This document shows, piece after piece, positions 1-5,652 of a stretch of 9,616 nucleotides of DNA (position 1 is its first letter; the number at the start of each line of letters is the position of its first letter). The DNA is from Candidatus Sulfotelmatobacter sp. (GTDB taxonomy: Bacteria > Acidobacteriota > Terriglobia > Terriglobales > Acidobacteriaceae). A model generated the notes under the pieces. That model searched no databases and had not been told where the DNA came from. It worked only from the letters and a program-made list of their open reading frames with translations. The translations under genes were made by a program, and so were the position numbers. The stretch covers positions 1-9,616 of the forward strand of contig JASHTD010000204.1 in assembly GCA_030040725.1 (NCBI GenBank). The letters are read 5' to 3'.

Positions 1-14
1 CGGTTATTGAAGAA

Positions 15-878
15 ATGTCGGTAGAAGAGATGCACCAGCGGTTGGAGAAACTCGAAACCGGGCCCGAGGGCGGCCGGATGAAATCCGCCACGGGCGTGAA
101 CCCGGTTCCGCGCGGCTTCCACAAAATTACGCCATACATCGTCACCCCTGATGGCGACGCCATGCTCGACTTCGCGAAGAACGCTTTCGGAGCGGAAATC
201 ATCTTGCGTGCCGAAGGCGGAGGTGCCGGCGGCATCCACGGCGAGGTCCGCATCGGCGACTCCAGGGTGATGATGGGCGGAGGCCTTCCCGGCAAGCCGT
301 TTGCGGCGAAGCCGCAGCTCACCGCGCTTCACATTTACGTCGAAGACACAGACGCAACCTACAAGAAAGCGTTGCAGGCCGGAGCGACCTCGCTCGGTGC
401 GCCGCAGGATCACGAATATGGCGAGCGCGGAGCAAGCGTGAAAGATCCGTTCGGCAACTTCTGGTACATCGCCACGCACAAAGGCGAGAACTATATCCCG
501 AAAGGCCTGCACAACGTGAATGTATATTTGCATCCGCTGCGGGCCGAACCGGTGATCAATTTCTTGAGGCGCGCGTTTGGGGCACAGGAGGTTGCGAAGC
601 ATGCTTCACCTGACGGAGTGGTTCACCATGCCGAGATTCGCGTGGGGGACTCGGTCGTAGAAATGGGCGAGGCGCACGGGCCGTATCAGCCGATGCCTTC
701 GATGTTTTACGTCTACGTACCGGATTGCGATATGGTGTATCGCCACGCGCTGGCCGCGGGAGCGAAATCGCTGCATGAATTGACCGATCAGCCTTACGGC
801 GACCGCAATGGGGCAGTCACCGATCCGTTCGGGAATATCTGGTATATCGCTACGCATGTGAAGGATGTGGCCGTGTAG
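15..878 (+). CDS. Two-domain VOC (glyoxalase/PhnB-like) protein, possibly 5'-partial
   Basis: The protein has two tandem vicinal-oxygen-chelate domains, at about residues 36-155 and 165-282. Each ends in the PhnB-like signature DPFGN-[FI]-W-YIATH (residues 144-155 and 270-281). The strong similarity of the two halves points to an internal duplication. VOC proteins include glyoxalases, dioxygenases and antibiotic-binding proteins; the substrate here cannot be told. The first strand of domain 1 (KITPYIV) lacks the usual metal-binding His, so a classical glyoxalase I role is doubtful. The start is uncertain. The frame is open from ATG 15 to the left window edge, so the gene may begin outside. 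ATG 78 has a better ribosome site (GAGGG at 66-70, 7 nt spacing) and would give a 266-residue protein starting just before the first domain. The first 21 residues are charged and resemble no VOC sequence. The gene ends at TAG 876-878, followed by a hairpin. Confidence 0.85.
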   Translation: MSVEEMHQRLEKLETGPEGGRMKSATGVNPVPRGFHKITPYIVTPDGDAMLDFAKNAFGAEIILRAEGGGAGGIHGEVRIGDSRVMMGGGLPGKPFAAKPQLTALHIYVEDTDATYKKALQAGATSLGAPQDHEYGERGASVKDPFGNFWYIATHKGENYIPKGLHNVNVYLHPLRAEPVINFLRRAFGAQEVAKHASPDGVVHHAEIRVGDSVVEMGEAHGPYQPMPSMFYVYVPDCDMVYRHALAAGAKSLHELTDQPYGDRNGAVTDPFGNIWYIATHVKDVAV

Positions 879-900
879 GATCGCGGGCTGGCTCACAGTT

Positions 901-929
901 CCCACCCAACGAAAGGCGTGTTGGGTGGG
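901..929. repeat. GC-rich hairpin repeat, copy 1 (CCCAC...GAAAG...GTGGG type)
   Basis: This is a perfect 10-bp inverted repeat (CCCACCCAAC / GTTGGGTGGG) with a 9-nt loop starting GAAAG, 22 bp after the VOC stop codon. It is followed by GGCAC and not by a T-run, so it is a poor match to an intrinsic terminator. It shares its outer bases and loop start with the hairpin inside tilS at 8567-8599, although the inner arm sequences differ. That suggests a dispersed palindromic repeat family. It may still stabilise the 3' end of the VOC mRNA. Confidence 0.75.
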
Positions 930-1007
930 GGCACGCCCGCCGCTCTTGGCATCGCTGTTAACGAGACTTCGTTGAGTGGATGAAACGGAACGAGCAAGTC
1001 TTGCAAT

Positions 1008-1019
1008 ATGCAATTGCAT
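1008..1019. promoter_or_regulatory. 12-bp perfect palindrome, candidate operator
   Basis: ATGCAATTGCAT is a perfect palindrome, and the hexamer TGCAAT occurs twice (1002-1007 and 1009-1014). It lies about 30 bp upstream of the proposed -35 box of the kinase gene, a plausible place for an activator or repressor site. There is no direct evidence for a cognate regulator, and a palindrome of this length can arise by chance. Confidence 0.25.
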
Positions 1020-1048
1020 GTCTCCCCGACGCTTCCATCACACCGCAA

Positions 1049-1077
1049 TTGACCTTTTTTCGTCCCCGTCCTAGGAT
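1049..1077 (+). promoter_or_regulatory. Candidate sigma70-type promoter for the kinase gene
   Basis: TTGACC (1049-1054) and TAGGAT (1072-1077) are separated by exactly 17 bp, the optimal housekeeping sigma-factor spacing. Transcription would be expected to start near 1084, next to ATG 1086, giving a leaderless or nearly leaderless mRNA. The AGGA inside the -10 box (1073-1076) could alternatively be read as a Shine-Dalgarno element 9 nt before the ATG, but it could serve that role only if transcription starts further upstream. Confidence 0.45.
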
Positions 1078-1085
1078 TCCACGCA

Positions 1086-3374
1086 ATGGTTTCCTCCTCC
1101 CAGCTCATCGGGCAGACCATCTCTCATTACCGAATCGTCGAAAAGCTCGGCGGCGGAGGGATGGGCATCGTTTACAAAGCGGAGGATGTGAAGCTGGGCC
1201 GGTTTGTTGCTCTCAAGTTCCTTCCCGAGGATGTCGCCGGAAATCCGCAAGCACTTGCCCGTTTTCAACGCGAGGCCAAAGCGGCGTCAGCACTTAATCA
1301 TCCCAACATCTGCACAATCCATGAAATCGATGAGCAAAACGGGCGAGCGTTTATCGTTATGGAGTTTCTGGATGGAATGACGCTGAAACATCGCATCGGA
1401 AATAAGCCGCTGGAAATTCAGACCGTCCTCTCGTTGGGAATTGAGATCGCAGACGCATTGGACGCGGCTCACTCCGCCGGCATCGTACACCGCGACATCA
1501 AACCCGGAAATATCTTCGTCACGAAACGCGAGTACCCCAAGATTCTGGATTTCGGGCTGGCCAAGCTTGCCTCTGAGCCCACTGCGCCGGAAGGAGCGTC
1601 GCAAGCAACCGCCGACCACCTGACCAGTCCTGGGACAGCCCTTGGAACCATCGCGTATATGTCGCCAGAACAGATCCGGGCCTGGGAACTCGACGCCAGA
1701 ACGGATTTATTTTCTTTCGGCGCCGTACTTTACGAGATGGCGACCGGCCGGTTGCCATTCCGGGGTGAAACCTCAGGTGTGATTTTCAATGCGATTCTGG
1801 AGCGGCCGCCCGTCCCTTCGGTGCGCTTGAATCCTGACCTGCCCCCAGGCTTGGAGCGCATCATCGATAAATGTCTGGAGAAAGATCGAAACCTTCGTTA
1901 CCAGCACGCGTCTGAGGTTCGCGCCGACTTGCAGCGCTTGAAACGCGATACAGACTCTTCCAAAGTGGCTGCGGTTACCGAGCCTCAAGTGCTGCGGGTC
2001 GCCGTATTGCCGTTCGAAAATCTCGGCGGGAATCCCGAAACAGAGTTCTTAAGCGACGGCATTACCGAGAGCATAATTTCAAGTCTCTCGCAGTCGACCG
2101 GCCTCCGCGTCATTTCGCGTGCCTCAGTTTTCCGCTACAAGGGGTCAAACATCGACTTGCCGGTAATCAGCCGGGAGTTAAATGTCAGCGCAGTCGTGCT
2201 GGGAAGAATGGTGCAGCGCAGCGAAGAGCTCCTGATTAGCGTGGAGCTGGTCGACCCTCGCGATAGCAGTGTCGTCTGGAGTACGCGACTTCGCCGCAAG
2301 ATGGCGGAAATTCTGGCGCTCGAAGAGGAGATCGCTCAGGGTATCGCCGAAAACCTGCGCTCCAAACTGTGCGATTCGAAGAAGCGGCCCACCGAGAACC
2401 CTGAAGCTTTTCAGCTCTGCCTCAAGGGCAGGTATCACTGGAACAAAAGGACAGAAGACAGTCTCAGGAAGAGCCTCGAGTGCTTTAATCTGGCAGTCGA
2501 GAAGGACCCATCATGCGCTCTCGCCTATGCCGGAGTGGCCGACACCTATGGAATGCTTGTGTGGAACATGATGGTTTCGCCGCGTGATGGCCTTCCCAAA
2601 GCCAAAGCTGCGGCCAGCAAGGCGCTCGATATCGACGGTGAATTAGCTGAGGCTCATTCGTCGCTGGCATTCGTAAAGTTGTTTTACGAGTGGGATTGGC
2701 AAGGTGCTGAGCGGGAATTTCAGCGTGCCATCGAACTAAATCCAAACTATGCGATGACCTGGCAGTGGTATGCCATGGAGCTCGCTGCTTTGGGGCGCCA
2801 TGAGGAAGCGCTTCGGGAAACCGACCGGGCCCTGCAACTTGATCCACTCTCGATGTCTATCAATACGACCACCGGTCTTTTGTTTTATCTGGTTCGCGAA
2901 TATGAGCTTGCCCAGGAGCAAATACGAAAAACCCTCGACCTGGATGCTAGTTTTTTTCCCGCGCACTTCGTCCGCGGATGCATCCAGCAACAGCTTGACC
3001 ATCGGGAGGAAGCAGTCAAAGAGCTTCAGGAAGCGGCCGAGTTGTCCCACCGGTTACCACTCTTCCTTGGTGCCTTGGGGCACGGCTATGCGATTTTTGG
3101 GGACAACGAAAAAGCCGGGGAAATTCTGCAGGAACTCCTGGCCATGCGCCAGAACAAATATGGTTCTTCGTTTTGCATCGCCGAGATCTACCTCGGTTTA
3201 GGCGAAGTCGACCGGGCACTGGACTGGCTGGAGAAAGCTTGTGACGAACGAGCTACCTGGATGATCTTTCTGAAAGTGCACCCTATCTTTGAGCGGCTCC
3301 ACGCACAACCAAGGTTCATCGAGATTTTGAGGCGCATGGGTTTGCAATCTGCACCTCAAGTCAAATCTGCATGA
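1086..3374 (+). CDS. Ser/Thr protein kinase with TolB-like domain and TPR array
   Basis: This 762-aa Hanks-type kinase has a kinase domain at about residues 15-285. Visible are the glycine loop LGGGGMG (21-27), catalytic Lys44 in VALK, HRDIKPGN with Asp137 and Asn142, DFG at 155-157, and SPE at 193-195. All key residues are present, so it should be active. The 171-185 activation segment contains Ser and Thr that could be autophosphorylated. Residues about 303-425 match the TolB-like domain of COG5616 (VAVLPFENLGG, then DGITESI, then a strand-rich LISVELVD segment). About 438-720 is a TPR array, for example around 521-555, 556-588 and 625-652, likely for protein binding. No hydrophobic membrane segment follows the kinase domain, so it is probably cytosolic, unlike PknB-PASTA kinases. 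It has its own promoter candidate and converges with the GH16 gene. Its substrate and input signal are unknown. Confidence 0.93.
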   Translation: MVSSSQLIGQTISHYRIVEKLGGGGMGIVYKAEDVKLGRFVALKFLPEDVAGNPQALARFQREAKAASALNHPNICTIHEIDEQNGRAFIVMEFLDGMTLKHRIGNKPLEIQTVLSLGIEIADALDAAHSAGIVHRDIKPGNIFVTKREYPKILDFGLAKLASEPTAPEGASQATADHLTSPGTALGTIAYMSPEQIRAWELDARTDLFSFGAVLYEMATGRLPFRGETSGVIFNAILERPPVPSVRLNPDLPPGLERIIDKCLEKDRNLRYQHASEVRADLQRLKRDTDSSKVAAVTEPQVLRVAVLPFENLGGNPETEFLSDGITESIISSLSQSTGLRVISRASVFRYKGSNIDLPVISRELNVSAVVLGRMVQRSEELLISVELVDPRDSSVVWSTRLRRKMAEILALEEEIAQGIAENLRSKLCDSKKRPTENPEAFQLCLKGRYHWNKRTEDSLRKSLECFNLAVEKDPSCALAYAGVADTYGMLVWNMMVSPRDGLPKAKAAASKALDIDGELAEAHSSLAFVKLFYEWDWQGAEREFQRAIELNPNYAMTWQWYAMELAALGRHEEALRETDRALQLDPLSMSINTTTGLLFYLVREYELAQEQIRKTLDLDASFFPAHFVRGCIQQQLDHREEAVKELQEAAELSHRLPLFLGALGHGYAIFGDNEKAGEILQELLAMRQNKYGSSFCIAEIYLGLGEVDRALDWLEKACDERATWMIFLKVHPIFERLHAQPRFIEILRRMGLQSAPQVKSA

Positions 3375-3391
3375 CGCCCCTTCCGCGTCAT
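3371..3391. terminator. Small hairpin covering both convergent stop codons
   Basis: ATGACGC (3371-3377) and GCGTCAT (3385-3391) form a perfect 7-bp inverted repeat with a 7-nt loop. One bulged T allows two more GC pairs (3369-3370 with 3393-3394). The stem contains the TGA of the kinase gene (3372-3374) and the complement of the TGA of the GH16 gene (3388-3390). It could end or stabilise transcripts from both directions. It lacks a T-run, so it is not a standard intrinsic terminator. Confidence 0.4.
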
Positions 3392-4125
3392 TGCGGCACG
3401 AATTGGAAATCGCGAATTATGACCGATTGATCATGAGAAGGTGTCGTCTCGAAGCACCACAGATTGATGCCGACCGGAGAAGGCTGCTGAGGAATGTTCC
3501 GCGTGTTGGAACTGTAGGTCGCAGTTTTGATGACTTCGGCCATGGTTCCGATCGGCTGAATCCCCTTCATGATGGTGAAAGTGATTTTCTCCGAACTCCA
3601 CTCCAGTCTAGCCGTGGTCAAGTCTTTGCCCTCAACGAAGAAGTTATCTTCCCAACTGGGTACACCTCCCTGACGCCGGTTACCGGTTGAGGGATAAACC
3701 GTGAAATCGGCGTTGCACCCGCCGCAGGTCCTGTCCCACTGCGAGAATTCAATATCAATTTCGTTTTCGCCGTCTACGCCGATATCGTGGGCCGGCCCGT
3801 AAGTGAACAATCCGAGGACCGTCGATTTGTCCATGTCGTAGATGTTGCCTTCAACTATCCACTGGTAAGTTCCGAATCCCATATCGTCTGAGGTGAACAT
3901 CTCGGACGCGGTCCATTCGCCATTGCGTTGGACAATTGTGAATCGCAGGAATCCGTCGTCATCGACATGGATGTTTGTTGGATCGCCGGGAGCAACGCCG
4001 GCCATGCCGCCCGTGGTGACGTTCCAATCGTGGCCTTTCCAGTGGATGGTCCGGGCCTGGGCAGAGCTGAGAAGAAAAAGGATGGCTGAGCAGGCGGCGC
4101 TCCTAAGCAGAAATGTTCTTCCCAT
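3388..4125 (-). CDS. Secreted glycoside hydrolase family 16-type protein
   Basis: The 245-aa product starts with a signal peptide: RTFLLR, a hydrophobic stretch to about residue 20, and a likely cleavage after SAQA (24). The GH16 catalytic signature ExDxE is intact at residues 122-126 (EIDIE). In the family the first Glu is the nucleophile and the last the acid/base, acting in a beta-jelly-roll fold. GH16 enzymes cut beta-1,3/1,4-glucans, agar, carrageenan or xyloglucan; the substrate cannot be chosen from sequence alone. The length fits a single catalytic domain with no carbohydrate-binding module. A CGGC pair (134-137) follows the active site and may form a disulfide after export. The start is well supported: AAGGAGG (minus strand, plus positions 4130-4136) lies 4 nt before the ATG, the strongest ribosome site in the window. 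It is the only polysaccharide gene here and sits alone on the minus strand. Confidence 0.88.
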   Translation of the reverse strand: MGRTFLLRSAACSAILFLLSSAQARTIHWKGHDWNVTTGGMAGVAPGDPTNIHVDDDGFLRFTIVQRNGEWTASEMFTSDDMGFGTYQWIVEGNIYDMDKSTVLGLFTYGPAHDIGVDGENEIDIEFSQWDRTCGGCNADFTVYPSTGNRRQGGVPSWEDNFFVEGKDLTTARLEWSSEKITFTIMKGIQPIGTMAEVIKTATYSSNTRNIPQQPSPVGINLWCFETTPSHDQSVIIRDFQFVPQ

Positions 4126-4358
4126 CGGCCCTCCTTGAGTTCCTCAGGAACAAGGGACGCATCCTGATTTTATGGCAGAAGACGGCGAAGGGCTGAGATT
4201 TCTTGGCCTATCCAATGAGAGCCAACTTTCTGTCCCAGGCCGTGCCCAACCAACTGGAAGAATTTGAAATCAGGGGAGGATCTCCAATCGCCACGATGAT
4301 CATGGCGCGTCCACTGCGGTGAGGGGAGCGTTCTCTACGCGGACTTATAATCTTTGCG
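4126..4358. other. Divergent intergenic region between the GH16 and phosphatase genes
   Basis: This 233-bp region should hold the promoters of both neighbours. On the plus strand an exact TATAAT lies at 4346-4351. On the minus strand TAAAAT (plus 4167-4172) is a weak -10 candidate for the GH16 gene, with no good -35 at the expected distance. No RNA gene, repeat or convincing small ORF is seen; the open minus-strand frame over 4208-4438 runs into the phosphatase coding region and is treated as a shadow. Confidence 0.5.
4346..4351 (+). promoter_or_regulatory. Consensus -10 box (TATAAT) directly upstream of the phosphatase start
   Basis: An exact TATAAT ends 7 nt before ATG 4359, so transcription would be expected to start at or one base before the start codon. 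No Shine-Dalgarno sequence precedes the ATG, which fits a leaderless mRNA. No clear -35 hexamer lies 16-18 bp upstream, so the promoter is only partly supported. Confidence 0.45.
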
Positions 4359-5579
4359 ATGGAGAATGTTCCCTCATCCTCCGGCGTAGTTCGCCTCGAC
4401 CGGCAAAATCCGTACTTGCGTCTGCTGTGCGTCAACATTTTCGTCCGCGATCAGGATCGGAGTCTGCGTTTTTACGTCGATCAGCTTGGATTCGGACTGG
4501 TGGTCGACGAAAATTATGAATCCGCAGGCCGCTGGCTGGCGGTTGCGCCTCCTGATGGCAACACAGTTCTTGCGCTCATCACTCCAAAACGCAAATCGGA
4601 GGACTACAAACTGATTGGCCGTTCCAAGCACGCCGTCCTCGTCACCGAAGACGTGGTTGCGAAGTTCGAAGAGTGGAGCAAGCGCGGTGTTCGTTTTCAT
4701 CATCCCCCGCAAACCACGCTCTGGGGAGGTATTTTCACGCGGTTCGATGATCTGGACGGAAACTCATTTACGCTCGTCGGCCGTGATGACTTCGTTCGCG
4801 AAATCGAAGCCGAACGCCGCGCCGCAGCGGAAAAACTCGAAGCCGAACGGCGCGCTGCCCAGGAACTGGATATCGCCAAGCGGGTGCAAGCGCGGCTGTT
4901 CCCACAAAACCTGCCCCCGATGAAGACTCTTGATTACGCGGGCGTGTGCGTGCAGGCGCGCGAGGTGGGCGGCGATTATTATGATTTCCTCAATCTCGGC
5001 CAGTCGCGGTTCGGGCTGGTGATTGGCGATACTTCGGGCAAGGGCATTGGCGCTGCGCTGCTGATGGCCAATCTGCAAGCAAACCTTCGCAGCCAGAGTG
5101 CGATCGCTATGGAGCACCCGCAAAGGTTCCTGCAATCGGTGAATCAGGTTTTCAGCGAGAACACGACTGACAGCGCCTATGCCACCTTGTTTTTCGGCGA
5201 ATACGACGATCGCTCGCGGCGCTTGCGCTACGCCAACTGCGGGCATTATTCGCCTGTACTCTTGCGTCGAGATGACGCCGTGGAGCGGTTGAATTCGACA
5301 GGAACTGTCCTGGGATTGTTTTGCGAGTGGGACTGCGCTCTTGAGGAATGCGCCTTGGCGGCCGGAGATATTTTGGCCCTGTATACCGACGGGATTACAG
5401 AAGCGTTCAACTCGGACGGCGAAGAATTCGGCGAGCAGCGACTGATCGAAGCCTTAAGGCGAAATCGCGGGCAGACGGCACAGGCGATGCTGGCGGCAAT
5501 TCTGGGAGAAGTGCAGGCATTCAGCGACAACAAGCAGGGCGACGATATCACGTTGATTGTCGCGAAATGCCGTAGCTGA
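4359..5579 (+). CDS. VOC domain - coiled coil - SpoIIE/RsbU-type Ser/Thr phosphatase
   Basis: In this 406-aa fusion an N-terminal VOC domain (about residues 20-141) is followed by a charged helical linker (145-178) and a C-terminal PP2C-like SpoIIE phosphatase domain (about 175-404). The linker repeats EAERRAA at 150-156 and 161-167, an 11-residue coiled-coil period, and leads into AKRVQARLFPQ, the helix typical of RsbU-type switches. Metal-binding acidic residues are present: GGDYYD (204-209), GDTSGKG (223-229), TDG (343-345) and DD (395-396), so phosphatase activity is likely. Family members dephosphorylate STAS anti-anti-sigma factors and so release sigma factors; no STAS or RsbW-type gene lies in this window. 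The VOC part appears to lack the usual first His (Cys24 aligns there) and last Glu (Thr138 in DLDGNSFTLV), suggesting ligand sensing and not catalysis. The start follows a TATAAT box without a ribosome site. Confidence 0.9.
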   Translation: MENVPSSSGVVRLDRQNPYLRLLCVNIFVRDQDRSLRFYVDQLGFGLVVDENYESAGRWLAVAPPDGNTVLALITPKRKSEDYKLIGRSKHAVLVTEDVVAKFEEWSKRGVRFHHPPQTTLWGGIFTRFDDLDGNSFTLVGRDDFVREIEAERRAAAEKLEAERRAAQELDIAKRVQARLFPQNLPPMKTLDYAGVCVQAREVGGDYYDFLNLGQSRFGLVIGDTSGKGIGAALLMANLQANLRSQSAIAMEHPQRFLQSVNQVFSENTTDSAYATLFFGEYDDRSRRLRYANCGHYSPVLLRRDDAVERLNSTGTVLGLFCEWDCALEECALAAGDILALYTDGITEAFNSDGEEFGEQRLIEALRRNRGQTAQAMLAAILGEVQAFSDNKQGDDITLIVAKCRS

Positions 5580-5591
5580 GATCGCCGGAGT

Positions 5592-5620
5592 TTGACCCTC
5601 CACAGCGGCTTCTTTAGACT
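5592..5620 (+). promoter_or_regulatory. thrS: Candidate sigma70-type promoter for thrS
   Basis: TTGACC (5592-5597) and TAGACT (5615-5620) are 17 bp apart. They have the same -35 hexamer and spacing as the kinase promoter candidate. Transcription would start near 5627, leaving a leader of about 26 nt before ATG 5653. That is too short for a T-box or an E. coli-type thrS operator, so no leader-based control is apparent. Confidence 0.45.
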
Positions 5621-5652
5621 GAAATATCCGGTGCACCCACAAGACTAAACCT

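Noticed and set aside
606..1019. 137-codon minus-strand open frame over the VOC gene end
   Set aside because: It overlaps the well-supported VOC coding region antisense and has no recognisable domain.
980..1297. 105-codon plus-strand frame ahead of the kinase
   Set aside because: It overlaps the kinase N-terminus, including the catalytic lysine region, in another frame; composition is Arg-rich shadow-like.
4208..4438. 76-codon minus-strand frame between the GH16 and phosphatase genes
   Set aside because: It overlaps the phosphatase start antisense, shows no domain, and has no ribosome site that I can see.
5580..5652. T-box or translational operator in the thrS leader
   Set aside because: The predicted leader is only about 26 nt and no specifier or antiterminator stem can be drawn.
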